In this document: in pieces, positions 21,501 through 30,900 of the stretch
How the letters are laid out: the number at the start of each line of letters is the position of its first letter
Numbering within the stretch: the stretch's first letter is position 1
IMG/VR virus record: IMGVR_UViG_3300021371_000048
Coordinates: 1 to 37,408 of that record
Reading direction: 5' to 3' (one strand)
Source: a virus
DNA: 37,408 nucleotides
Position numbers and translations under genes: made by a program
The notes under the pieces: model-generated
Databases searched by the model: none
Told to the model about the DNA's origin: nothing
The model's input: the letters and a program-made list of their open reading frames with translations, nothing else

Positions 21501-24433
21501 AAGATCTGCATGACGTTGTTGATGCGTTCTTTGCTAGCAGGCGAGACTTTTAGGGCTTGTACATACTCTGGGGTAGCAGTGTTTAGTACAACGTCAAGCG
21601 CGTCTCTAAGCTCCTGCACAGCTTCATTGTTAGGGTTTGATTGCACGAACCACGCGGTAGCAGCGTGTAGTGTCTCGTGCAGGATCTCTTCTTCTGAAGC
21701 TTCTTTGCGGATAAATATAGTATTTAGGCCACGGTCGTAGTAAGGGTTACCCTCAGTGATAAATTCAAGCGTAGGCTCAAACCCCGCCTGTTGCATGTTC
21801 TCGATGCCATACCTAATTGCGGAGCTAAGCATGATTACGTAGGAAGAGCGCGTACCGATACGCTTTGAAAGCTCTTTCAGAACAGCGTTTACGCCCCCTT
21901 GTTCCGCTAAGCGCTCTAGCCTTGTTTTAGCATCTTTAGACTTTCTGCCGTCACGTATCGGGCGAGGGTTTATCCTGTCGTATTCTGTGGTCAGATCGCC
22001 GTCTCTATAGCTAGCAAACGCAGAAGAAAGCTCTGTGTCTACAGTGTTTAGTACTTCCAACATAGATTGGAACGGCTTTGCTGAAGGACCAGTTTTTCCA
22101 AACTGGACATTGTATTGCGCAGATGCTTTTTCACTTAGGGATGTAGCAGTACTGAACTGGTCACGGTACTTCTTGATCATGGACACCAGTGCCTGCACGT
22201 TACCTTCGCCTTCGGCAGCGTCGATAAGTTCTTTCACCTGCCCACGTAAAGTTTCCTGATACTTTTTAGCCTGCCGTGCGTTATTTTGGGCTGTCTTTAA
22301 CTTGCGCCCTTCGTTTTCGCTCTTGCGGCCATAGAAGACGTTTGAATCTTTGTCGTCCATCTTCTTTTTGGTGGCTGCAACATTCATCAAAGCTTTGTAG
22401 ATGCGCCGCATCTTTTCAGTGTTTTTAGCGGTAGCTGCTTGATCTGGCTCAGTCGTCTGCTTACCGTCTTTAGTAAGCTTGTAAATGATTGGTTTAGGGT
22501 TAAGCTCTTTAGACTTCACCATACGCATGACGCCAGCGAAGATGTTTTTGTCTAGGCTAACTCTGCCAGTAGGTGCACGGCCCTCTGTGCCCACTTCGGC
22601 CTGCAAGCGGTCGTTCTCAGCGTTGGTCTCGTTAACAGCAGATTCCGCAGCGAAGTCTTCTTCTAAAGTTTCTTGGCTAACACCTTCAGCAGCGACGGGC
22701 ATCGGCGCATCAACCGTAGTGGGTGTAGTGTCAACGTCTTCTACAGTGTCTACTTCTTCTGATACTTCTATCGACTGTTCGACAGGAGCGTCTGCAACAA
22801 CCTCTTCTCCAACGGTAGTATCTGCAACGGCTTCTTCCTGTACCTCGTCAATCTGGTTGTCAGCAACTTCAATGTCAGGAGTGGTAAGGTCCATCTCTTG
22901 CTGCATTTTGTCGCGCTGACGTATGAACTGGACTTCTTCGGGGATTGTATTGCTCAACGCTGCTTGCTGGTCAGCAGGCATATCAGCAACGTCTACTCCA
23001 TCCTGTAAACTTACGAGCGCATTTTGAAGAGCGATAAACTCTGCCCTTGCTGCAATAGGTCCTGCTCGATTAGTCTGCTGGTCTAGCCGCGTCTGCAAAG
23101 CTCTCTTTTGGTTGTTCAGCGCCCGGTACTCTTTGCGATACTCTGGCTTGATAGGGTTGTTTGATACTAAATTAGGGTCCGCCTCGACTTCAGCAATACG
23201 TGCGTCTACTTGAGCAATGCCTTGTTTTATCTGCTCTAAGTTGTTAAAAGCTACGTTAGCTACGCGGTTGCCTGTTTTGTTACGCGTTGCCTGTGCAGTT
23301 TGTAGTTCAGTCAGCCTGTCCCGCGTGTTAGAAACCGCCCGCAAGCGCGCTTCTTCGTTGTTGTATATCACGTTGAACTGGTAGTTACCTTCGTCATCAA
23401 ACTCCGGTACGTCTTGAACAGGCGCTTCTTCGCCAAGAGCTACGCGATTTGCGTCAACAAACGGGTCTGGTGCACCGATCTCATCTCTACCATCCTCGTA
23501 CTGGAAGGACGGTTCCAGATCTAACTGGGTCTGCTCCATGTTGTTCGTGTCGACCGGAGTGCTGCTAGAAGTCAGGTCAACGCCGTCTGAATCATCGGGT
23601 GCTTCTCTACCGAAAGCACCGCCCACTGTACCTAACGCACCACCAGTTATTCCGCCAGCAACTGCTGCATTGAGGCGCATAGAACTTTTCTGCTCCTCAG
23701 TAAGGTTGGGGTTCATCGAGATTTCAAGCTCGGTCTGGCCTAGTTCTGTAGAAGACTCAGCCGCAAAACCCCGTGCGCCGCCAACAGCCGCGCCGGTAAC
23801 ACCACCTCTACCACTACGGATCATCTGCGAGAAAGCCATAGGGGTTAGAGTTTCTAGGAGCGTGTAAGGTACAGCTTTGGCACCTATTTGGACGAGGTCA
23901 GCACCACTTACGTAGCCATCCGCTTCTCGTGCAGATTCGTACAGCGAGCCAACACCGATCGACGCGCCAGCAGCTACACCAGCAGCTGGGTTTACTAACG
24001 TAGTAGCGGTCAGCCCTGCGAGTAAAGACCCTTGCTTACCGACTTGGTACCCAAAATAAGGAAGAGCTGTAGCTAACGATTGATCTTCAATACGCTCTAA
24101 CTCAGGATTACCCGCAAGATAACCTTCGTAGCCTTGACGCTCGGCGGCTAGAGCAAGCCCTTCTTCTGCACCCCGAAAACCAAATGCAGCAGCGCCTGCG
24201 GCAGCAGCGTTTAAGCCTAGCCCCTGCACCATATCGACACCAGAGCTTAAACCAGCAGAAACTGACTTACCTGCACCTGTCTTGACGCCAAAATAATCCG
24301 CTATTTCAAACGGATCACGGCCGACAGCTTCGCTATATTTGACGATTAACTCTTCGTCAGGCGCACCTTCTTGAACATAGCCTTTATCAACTAAGCTAGT
24401 ACGGAGTTCATCAAGAGAAAATATGTTAGCCAC
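18515..24433 (-). CDS. Giant internal virion / polyvalent protein with zincin motif
   Basis: 1972 residues from GTG 24433 (GGAG nine bases upstream). Residues about 55-270 hold Gly/Ala-rich hydrophobic helices that could insert into a membrane. About 280-620 is low-complexity and acidic. An HETLH zincin motif lies at 919-923 ('EEILHETLHAATAW'). Later comes a long helical region, and near 1700-1760 a hydrophobic stretch ('MPFVSWTYAAVPLIARIAA', 'LANVFIAYQMLDMVAAGLAG') like LPD38-type polyvalent proteins. Position and size correspond to T7 gp16 or other ejected internal proteins. It probably travels into the host with the DNA. A tape measure role is less likely because it lacks continuous coiled coil. 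Confidence 0.75.
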   Translation of the reverse strand: MANIFSLDELRTSLVDKGYVQEGAPDEELIVKYSEAVGRDPFEIADYFGVKTGAGKSVSAGLSSGVDMVQGLGLNAAAAGAAAFGFRGAEEGLALAAERQGYEGYLAGNPELERIEDQSLATALPYFGYQVGKQGSLLAGLTATTLVNPAAGVAAGASIGVGSLYESAREADGYVSGADLVQIGAKAVPYTLLETLTPMAFSQMIRSGRGGVTGAAVGGARGFAAESSTELGQTELEISMNPNLTEEQKSSMRLNAAVAGGITGGALGTVGGAFGREAPDDSDGVDLTSSSTPVDTNNMEQTQLDLEPSFQYEDGRDEIGAPDPFVDANRVALGEEAPVQDVPEFDDEGNYQFNVIYNNEEARLRAVSNTRDRLTELQTAQATRNKTGNRVANVAFNNLEQIKQGIAQVDARIAEVEADPNLVSNNPIKPEYRKEYRALNNQKRALQTRLDQQTNRAGPIAARAEFIALQNALVSLQDGVDVADMPADQQAALSNTIPEEVQFIRQRDKMQQEMDLTTPDIEVADNQIDEVQEEAVADTTVGEEVVADAPVEQSIEVSEEVDTVEDVDTTPTTVDAPMPVAAEGVSQETLEEDFAAESAVNETNAENDRLQAEVGTEGRAPTGRVSLDKNIFAGVMRMVKSKELNPKPIIYKLTKDGKQTTEPDQAATAKNTEKMRRIYKALMNVAATKKKMDDKDSNVFYGRKSENEGRKLKTAQNNARQAKKYQETLRGQVKELIDAAEGEGNVQALVSMIKKYRDQFSTATSLSEKASAQYNVQFGKTGPSAKPFQSMLEVLNTVDTELSSAFASYRDGDLTTEYDRINPRPIRDGRKSKDAKTRLERLAEQGGVNAVLKELSKRIGTRSSYVIMLSSAIRYGIENMQQAGFEPTLEFITEGNPYYDRGLNTIFIRKEASEEEILHETLHAATAWFVQSNPNNEAVQELRDALDVVLNTATPEYVQALKVSPASKERINNVMQILRDLKNSASPDDAVLELISYGTTLRDFKDMLKGIPMADSPTLTGWRAVVDKVWNKLVGLVAQVLGVEGSVANNVLGNTYRLIELSIEDGGPVKSNFVAGQLNARVSQSEPNSDMAGNNPDMNEEQQAKRKAYVGRNVTRMVMENLGVPNGIQVMSNYVDKFNDLIREKFPALESTASKFNSRYGVTPALSALMDMWKRTRNTPLTLVNRLILKGFENQSVDRRRAILEYLDNTNLDLIEQYDDSASLKMLANEMIRHYDTFVARLPEQERQLFEGKKFTDTLLYVSNSQDVSNHSLGQRSVADLAKSALMRIDEADIDTNLDLFDLDQDGLPILEGPMYMITVTDSLSGNEYKLIASKKKVDALGRDNLPIGDGYVVHDSTPLEFVRFSAGSYSFREINDYRQNLDDKATERITIGMLNTMAALSNYNASRDFIQGLLNYDGEPVVYDNAEQARAGSGNQNLQVTEAKDLKSADIFERTRSSQHWIRVSDNEGIWGPLAGKVIHAPVWHAMNDMSSRKPLFNARWVNDTMTFFKKTKTVQNPGTHITNIASNVTLAMMHGIPPRTIAKAAKLLWEFEVHPKRFKNPNRAAELQIIQDFYSSGALLGTFSAVEIKNVIHKAHLDTLAESEIGTVDSMVKHFAASEMAKITLAKRVKGFARNLDEFTTQLYAAEDNAFRLAAYMNKLEELGGENTPENQAAAGQAALKMFLDYDIDAPMAKMLRQSVMPFVSWTYAAVPLIARIAAQKPWQLANVFIAYQMLDMVAAGLAGDDEEARKFGPERLDERTFGLRTHIRIPFMGDDNNPVYYRLGDYIPLVSTFSTTPTGFLGFENWPQGFKPGGPLIDGLIMMTMGLDTYTGKPLYETTESDLAKFGEIFEGMTDMFLPPWLQSIKRDRYKAAFDGDRDIVGQTQSLSSAIAMNFMGLKMVDYNVAEEATYRQIRESSVGREYKAVIRKLQREEMRSGTPDYQALYDDIRRLELELVEEVKKIYKIEDQ

Positions 24434-24453
24434 AAGCTAAGTCTCCGCAAAAA

Positions 24454-26109
24454 CTAAAGGTTGTCCTTTAAGAAGCCACCCGCTGCAACTAACGGACCCA
24501 AAGGTCCCGGTAACCCGATGCCCCGTGGTACATTTTGGACCAAAGCTCTAGTAGCAATGTCTGTCTGCGCTTGCCGCTCAGCAATTCGTTCATCAACTTG
24601 TTTCCGCTGTTCTGGCGTTGCAGCTGCGTAGGCTACGTCAAACCTAGCTTGGTCTTGACCAAACCCTAAACCAGTAGCTCGGCCCACATAGCCTGTGATA
24701 CCGCTGCCAGTAGCTTGGTCAACCATAGCTTCCACTTCGCTATCTATCTTAGCCTCTGCTTCTTGCTGTTTGTCGTATTTCTTCAGCGCTTGTTGAACAG
24801 GGCTAACTGGGTCCTTATCGCCCGGGGGTTTTATTCCAAGAGTGTTTGGAGGAGTGATTCCTAAACCATCGTAAACTTCTTTAATTCTTACAGCTCGTTC
24901 GGCGGCAGGCAGAAACGCATAATTTTGGTCATCCCGAAGCTTGTTAATACCAGCGCTTAATGCTTTAAGCTGCTCTTCGCTGAAACTCTTGTTAGCTTTA
25001 TAAATTTCTACCTCACGCTCAGCAGCTTTTAGTTCGGCGGTAGCTCTCGCTGCCCTAATTTCATTGTCACGCTCCATCAAAGACTTCATAGCTGTAGTCG
25101 GATTTACAGCTAACTCTCGAAGGTGTACATCTGCTTCCTGCTTCGTTCTGAAAGAAGCATCGTCCCTATCAATTCTGTTGCCTTCATCATCAAAATGAAT
25201 CAGGTCAAAAAGCCCAGTCTCATCGTTTTTAGTTAGCTCTAGCTTGTATCCGGGCGATAAGTTATCTGATTTATTGTAGTAATCTACTAATGACTCAAAG
25301 GTAGTAATTCCTCGGAGGTCGCCTTGTATCTTTAACGCTTCCGCTTCAATCTGTCCTTTAGTAATGCCACGACTGGCCTCTAAAGCTTCACCTAGATATG
25401 CGACGTTTACTCCATACTTACCGTATTCCGATAATATATCGTCAAACTGGCTTCTATCTGTTGTGCCTTGGTTTATAAGGGCGTCAATCTTACCTTTACC
25501 TTCCAGTGCTTTCACTGCGTTATCGGCTTCGAGCGCCGCGCGCGCTTCTTCCGATTGCGCCCGTGCATCTTGGTTCGATCGTAATAAGTAGTCTTGCTGA
25601 AACTCTGACCGGCGTATTGCGTCCAACTGCTCGTTACGATCAGCGACAGCCGCTTGGCCCATCAGACTCATACCCGTAGCAGTGTCACCGTACTGCATAG
25701 CAAGAGCAGCCATATCACGCTGGTAGTCTTGGTAACTTGTAGCTGGGGGTGGTGTCATCATAGCTGCTTGAGGCATAGCACCGGCTCCGCCTAAGCCACC
25801 AGCCTGTGGAGCAACGGGCGACATCTGCGCACCTTGGGGAGCCATTGCATTGGGTACAGCGTTGTTTAAAAGCGCGCCTGCGCCTGTAGGAACTGTCGGG
25901 CTAGCCAAAGCCATGCCAGCGTCTAAGTTAGCTTGCTCTTGAGCTTGATAATCAGCCTGCAACTGCTGCCCGGCTTGGTACTGCTGTGACAAACCAGCGA
26001 CAGCCGCCTGATACGCTTCCGCTTTTTCTGTTTCTTCTCGCTGTGCGCGTAGCCGTAAGCCACGCTCTACAGCGCCCGATCCAGCCTGAAATCCTGCTGC
26101 GAAACTCAT
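24454..26109 (-). CDS. Internal virion protein, 551 aa
   Basis: ATG overlaps the preceding stop by four bases, with GGAGG upstream. Residues 1-60 are charged helix rich in Gln and Glu, followed by a Pro/Ala/Gly/Met-rich linker (about 65-125). A long helical body (130-450) and a C-terminal glycine/proline segment ('PRGIGLPGPLGPLVAAGG') follow. The composition and place between the 321-residue and 1972-residue genes match the second internal protein of podophages (T7 gp15-like position). No enzymatic motif was seen. It probably assembles with its neighbours into the ejection apparatus. Confidence 0.65.
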   Translation of the reverse strand: MSFAAGFQAGSGAVERGLRLRAQREETEKAEAYQAAVAGLSQQYQAGQQLQADYQAQEQANLDAGMALASPTVPTGAGALLNNAVPNAMAPQGAQMSPVAPQAGGLGGAGAMPQAAMMTPPPATSYQDYQRDMAALAMQYGDTATGMSLMGQAAVADRNEQLDAIRRSEFQQDYLLRSNQDARAQSEEARAALEADNAVKALEGKGKIDALINQGTTDRSQFDDILSEYGKYGVNVAYLGEALEASRGITKGQIEAEALKIQGDLRGITTFESLVDYYNKSDNLSPGYKLELTKNDETGLFDLIHFDDEGNRIDRDDASFRTKQEADVHLRELAVNPTTAMKSLMERDNEIRAARATAELKAAEREVEIYKANKSFSEEQLKALSAGINKLRDDQNYAFLPAAERAVRIKEVYDGLGITPPNTLGIKPPGDKDPVSPVQQALKKYDKQQEAEAKIDSEVEAMVDQATGSGITGYVGRATGLGFGQDQARFDVAYAAATPEQRKQVDERIAERQAQTDIATRALVQNVPRGIGLPGPLGPLVAAGGFLKDNL

Positions 26110-27071
26110 TGGCTAACCTCCACCATTTCAAGGCCAAGTTCTGCGTAATCAACCGCGTAGTAGCCGTCTTCTTGCTCGATGACTGCTTGTGGGAACCGCT
26201 CCATAACTTCGTCAGCCATGACACCAATGAAGGTACGGTCTGGATCGTTGATGTAGTTAAACTCGTACAGGTTAAGTTCTGTAGCAGGATCAACTGTGCA
26301 GAAGCGAATGTTGTCTTTGAGGCGTCTATCAGAACTTTTTGCTCCAAAAGTAGCGTAAGTCGCACCAGCACCGACAAGGGCACCGAACATGCCCGCTTCG
26401 TTAGCTTGGCCAGCCATAAACGCTTGGTTCTGCATGTTCGCCATGTTGCCAAACGTCTGACCCGCGCCTGCAAGCCCCTGCTGATACTGCGTACCGGGAG
26501 CCATCATAGAGTTAAGCCCCGCAGAACCTGCGCCTGTAGCGCCAGCGTAAGCAGCGGCAGAAGCACCAGCCAAACCACGGCCAAGACCCGCCGCGTCAAT
26601 CATACGCGCGTAGCCCATCTGCTCTGCTTGCTGTCTTGCCGAGGTCATGCCACCTGCGCGCGCTATACCCTCTTGTAGCTGCGTTGCTGTGCCCGCGCCG
26701 CGTGCGGCACCAGAGTTTGGATTAACGCCTCTAGCCGCCATAGACCGAGCGTTTGATGCTCTAGCTGTAGAAAATGCTCTGCCCGCAGCGGCACTAGCTT
26801 CCGCGGCCTTCTGCTGACGATATGCGTCAGTGTTAAAATTCTGAGCTTGAGAAACAAGCGACTGCTCTACCGGCCGGAACGTATCCTGCATGTAGTTATA
26901 GTAGTCAGCGCCTTGCTCCATCTGCTGTGTCTGAGCAGCGATCTGAGCATTACCAATACCTTGTGCAATCGGTAGCATATCGGCGTACTGTTGCTGCGAG
27001 AAACGCAGCTGCTCTCGTGCGACTTGCTCCATTCCCGAATAATCAGGTGGTGGGTTACTCTTACCGCCCAT
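26106..27071 (-). CDS. Internal virion protein with C-terminal S74 peptidase-like domain
   Basis: 321 residues from ATG with GGAGGAAT upstream. Residues 1-230 are Ala/Gln/Gly-rich helices ('QQMEQGADYYNYMQDTF', 'ARSMAARGVNPNSGAARGAG') like small internal or ejection proteins. From about 245 a S74 intramolecular chaperone begins: S247-D-R-R-L-K252, where the Ser and Lys five residues apart are the self-cleaving dyad. 'YEFNYINDPDRTFIGVMADE' and 'VDYAELG' follow. The domain stops at about 75 residues, without the long C-terminal helices of tail spikes. Normally the domain folds trimeric fibres. Its presence here is unusual. Confidence 0.75.
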   Translation of the reverse strand: MGGKSNPPPDYSGMEQVAREQLRFSQQQYADMLPIAQGIGNAQIAAQTQQMEQGADYYNYMQDTFRPVEQSLVSQAQNFNTDAYRQQKAAEASAAAGRAFSTARASNARSMAARGVNPNSGAARGAGTATQLQEGIARAGGMTSARQQAEQMGYARMIDAAGLGRGLAGASAAAYAGATGAGSAGLNSMMAPGTQYQQGLAGAGQTFGNMANMQNQAFMAGQANEAGMFGALVGAGATYATFGAKSSDRRLKDNIRFCTVDPATELNLYEFNYINDPDRTFIGVMADEVMERFPQAVIEQEDGYYAVDYAELGLEMVEVSQ

Positions 27072-27074
27072 ACT

Positions 27075-27512
27075 TTATTCCTCCCGTAGCCAGCGGCACT
27101 TATCTGGCCACAACACTAAAACCATCATATCAGCGCCTAGAGCGCCATCTTTCATAACAAATTCTTCTTCGTAGCCCAACTTTTTATCGAACTCGATAGT
27201 GCGTGGTTCATTAGTTGGTACCATACCTGTTAATCGTTTTAAATTGCAGTGCCTAAATGCGTAGTGCGCTGTGTGCCTAAACAGGTCTATATTTTTCTTG
27301 CTGAATTCTTTTATAGCAATATGGCTGGTAGCGTTAGACCCATTGTAGTTATTAATGACTACGCCTGCGGTTATCCTATCCCCCTTACGGACACCCAATG
27401 CGTAATAGTCACCCCAACTCGCACCATGCCCTACTTGATCCGCTACCCAAGCGCCGATAGCTTCCTTGTCGTCGAGGACTATTTCTGCATTTTGAGTTGA
27501 CACAGTATCCAT
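27075..27512 (-). CDS. GNAT-like acetyltransferase (phage gp13-like)
   Basis: 145 residues. Strand-rich N-terminus ('DRITAGVVINNYNGSNATSH') and a helix with 'FRHCNLKRLTGMVPTNE', then 'EFDKKLGYEEEFVMKDG'. The last matches the GNAT ending in which a helix ('fdkkLGY') precedes the final strands. Such proteins occur among phage structural genes and may acetylate a host or virion protein; the substrate is not known. The strict acetyl-CoA loop (Q/R-x2-G-x-G/A) is not clearly visible, so it may be a degenerate member. It ends three bases before the next gene. Confidence 0.6.
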   Translation of the reverse strand: MDTVSTQNAEIVLDDKEAIGAWVADQVGHGASWGDYYALGVRKGDRITAGVVINNYNGSNATSHIAIKEFSKKNIDLFRHTAHYAFRHCNLKRLTGMVPTNEPRTIEFDKKLGYEEEFVMKDGALGADMMVLVLWPDKCRWLREE

Positions 27513-27573
27513 TTATGGATTATGCCTCATTAGGTGGTGTTGGCCAAACAATATTCCGCACAAAACTTGGCTA

Positions 27574-27921
27574 CTATGCCTTTGGATTGTCATCTTTAAC
27601 GGTTTTGATGTGGTTGTAGAATGTGCCTGTTTTATCAAGAGTGCCCGCGTTTATGTCATGCCATAGCATATCGAGCTGATCTTCTAAGCCTCCGTAACCA
27701 GATTGTCGAGATTGCCTCCACGTCAAATCTGAAGACCCCTCGACCACCCCCATAACCATCTCAATCTCTTCAATATAGACGTACCGTCGTGTCTGAGTTC
27801 GCGGGTTCTCGATCTCACCACTGTCTGCATACGCGTACCAGTTATCGCCTTCGCCCTTAAGTCCTTGAGGACCAAACAGGATATCCTCATTTTCGTGGTC
27901 CCACTTAACGTACTGCTGCAT
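27574..27921 (-). CDS. Tail-fibre-assembly-like small protein
   Basis: 115 residues; the ATG overlaps the stop of the giant tail gene, with GGGAG eight bases upstream. The N-terminal half is acidic and aromatic. The C-terminus, 'LEDQLDMLWHDINAGTLDKT' followed by 'FYNHIKTVKDDNPK', is a widespread ending in proteins encoded right after tail fibres (DUF4376 or XkdW-like). These are thought to help fold or attach the fibre. The role rests on this C-terminal motif and on gene order. Confidence 0.6.
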   Translation of the reverse strand: MQQYVKWDHENEDILFGPQGLKGEGDNWYAYADSGEIENPRTQTRRYVYIEEIEMVMGVVEGSSDLTWRQSRQSGYGGLEDQLDMLWHDINAGTLDKTGTFYNHIKTVKDDNPKA

Positions 27922-30900
27922 TATCTTGCTCCCATAATGAAACCGGAGACTTCGTAAATAATGTCAAGAGTCGTGGAGCTGTCATTATCACCTGTCCCAG
28001 AAGACCCAAATCGAGTGACATCTAGCTTCATGTTGACCGCACCTAGCGTCTTGCTTGAAAGAGAACCGCTTACTGCAAACTGGGCGTAGAGATTTGTGTT
28101 GGCTTTAAATCGCGTTTCCCCAACCATCTGATATGCGCTAGACCCCGAAACACTGACAGCGTCGCCAGTAGAAAAAGAAGAGCCCGTACCTAGTGTGTAT
28201 TGTATGTTCGTCCTATCTTGAGCCGCCTGATAATTTACACTAAATACTGTGTGGGATTTTCCTGTTGAAGTGACAGTGTCACCAGTAGATACTAAAGCCG
28301 TTTTGTCCCCAGAAACCTGCATAATGTAATTGCCGTACTGAAAAATAGTGTTAACAACACTGCCTAGAGAAGATGATGAGCCTGCTGTATCTTGCATCCA
28401 TAACCGGAATCGATAGGTTTTGTTTGCTGTCGAATCGTACCACCCTGTTATACTCGCGAAGGGTTTATGACCATTAGTAGCGTGCGACGTTGCGGGAAGT
28501 TGTTGCGTGGTTACTATTACAGTGCCCCCGTTTGTTGCTGTGTTTCCTCTAAAAAGAACGCTGGAAGTATTGCGGAAAGGTAGCAACACGGCGACATCAC
28601 CAACTAACTTGTCCGCATACACTGTGGTGCCTGACATCACGGTCGCGCTAATAACACCAGCATTAATTTTGCTCGCGTTTAAAGAACCTATTAGTGCGTC
28701 TGTAATAGCAGCAGATGCAATAAACGTAGAGGCATTACTGGTTGTAATCTGACTTTCAGTAGCGAAATCACCTTGGTTTAGGATAGCCGCCGCAGTGTTG
28801 TTAGCCGTCGTATCGGCAGCTCGCTGCCAGTGGCTTTCAGCATACGTCTGGGATGATGTTCTTGCTGTGATGCAGCGCCATAGACCTGTTGTAGAACCTC
28901 GATCCCATAGATCACCCACGTCGTAAGGTGGCGTTGGTGTTGCAGTAACAAACAACTGAATTTTGCCGTCAGCGGTATCTTGTGCAGCTTCTGCCGCTGC
29001 GGCTGCATCGATAGCTTCTTGGCTCTCTATTTCGTCCCATTGGTAAACGCTGGAGACTTGACGCCATACTTGTAATACTCTGGTGTTTGGGTTGTACCAA
29101 AGATCCCCCAAGTGATCGCTTTTTTCGGCAGTACTCCACGCAGTTGATGGGTCGGATGATGTGTAGAACTGTTCGATCTTGCCGTCTATACGGCCTCGCA
29201 AGCTGCTGTCTAGGTACTGATAAGACACAGAGCTAAGGAGTGCTAGATCACCTTGTCCAGTAATGTTTGCGGCTGTGTTCGCAGACGTTTGATCAGCTAA
29301 CACTCTCCAGTGGGCGTTGTTAAAGGACCCCGCTGAATTAGCAGTGGTTGCTACATATAATCCAGTAATTGTACCTCGGTCCCATAGGTCACCCACGTCG
29401 TAAGGGGGTAGCGGCTGGTTAACAAACACACGACGTTTGCCATCAGCGGTATCTTGCGCTTCTGCCGCTGCATCAGCAGCATCGATAGCTGCTTGGTCTT
29501 GGATGGTTTGCCAGCTGTAAGTTCCTGAACTTTCTGTCCATACTTTTAGCAGTTTACTGTTTATGTGATACCAAAGATCCCCTATATGGTCGTCTTTTAT
29601 AGCATTCGTAGTCCACGCAGTTGATGGATCGCTATTGCTATAGTGTTGTTCTATTTTGCCATCTAGCTGCCCCTGTAAACTTGCATCTAGCCGGTTATAA
29701 GAAACAGTGTTTAGTGTTGCTAGTGCGCCTTGGCCAGTAAAACTGGCAGCTGTATTAGCAGAAGTTGTATCGGCCGCTACGCGAAAATCAGTGGCTACGT
29801 AGTTGCCGCTAGCTCTAGAATTTATACAGCGCCACAAACCTTGGCTTGCACCGTTGCCTTTGTCCCACAAATCGCCTTCATCGTAGGGAGTTGTCGGCTG
29901 AGCAACAAACACACGACGTTTGCCGTCAGCGGTATCTTGCGCTTCTGCCGCTGCATCAGCAGCATCAATAGCTGCTTGGTCTTCTACTTGGCTCCACTGG
30001 TAGACGTTAGAAGCAAATCTCCATATTTTAAGAACCTTATTATTAGGGTGATACCAAAGATCTCCTAGATGCTCTTGCTTTTGAGCAGTACTCCAACCAG
30101 TAGAAGGGTCGCCAGTTTGGTAGAACTGTTCAATCTTGCCGTCTATAGTGCCTCGTAAAGCAGATTCTAGTTCATCAGCTGAAACTTCGTCTAAACGAGC
30201 TAACACTCCGCGCCCAGTAAAATCAGCTGCTGTATTGGCAGATGTTGGGTCAGCTAACACTCTCCAGTGACCAGAAGCAAACGTGCCACTGCTAGTTTGT
30301 GCAGTTGTTGCCACATACAAACCAGTGACAGCGCCTCGGTCCCATAGGTCACCCACGTCGTAAGGTGGTGATGGCGTAGTAACAAACACACGCCGTTTGC
30401 CGTCAGCGGTATCTTGTGCGGCTTCTGCCGCTGCGGCTGCATCGATAGCTGCTTGGTTTTCTACTTCATCCCAACTATAGGTTCCTGAACTTTCTACCCA
30501 GACTGAAAGCGTCTTGTCAGTGGTGTGGTACCAAAGGTCACCCACGTGCTCATCTTTAAGGGCGTTTGTAGTCCACGCAGTTGATGGGTTAGATGTACCG
30601 TAGTGCTGCTCAACTTTACCGTCTATAGTGCCTTGTAATGTACTACTTAACTCGTCGTACGATACGTCGTCTAAAAGAGCTAGCGCACCGCGCCCAGTAA
30701 AGTCAGCTGCTGTATTTGCAGACGTTGGATCAGCTAACACTCTCCAGTGGGCGTTGTTAAAGGCCCCCGACGAATTAGCAGTGGTTGCTACATACAAACC
30801 GGTAATAGCGCCTCGGTCCCATAGGTCACCCACGTCGTAAGGTGATGTTGGCGTAGTAACAAACACACGACGTTTGCCGTCAGCGGTATCTTGCGCTTCT

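Noticed and set aside
22485-22919. Rightward Ser/Thr/Val-rich open frame in the 1972-residue gene
   Set aside because: It mirrors the acidic low-complexity part of the real gene on the other strand.
18515-24433. Tape measure protein
   Set aside because: The length would fit, but the protein has Gly/Ala membrane-like stretches, low-complexity parts and a zincin motif instead of continuous coiled coil, and lies with internal virion genes.
25986-26678. Long rightward open frame (230 codons) opposite the internal virion genes
   Set aside because: It lies antisense to two overlapping genes with clear protein character, its product is of low plausibility, and no binding site was seen. It is a shadow of the coding strand.
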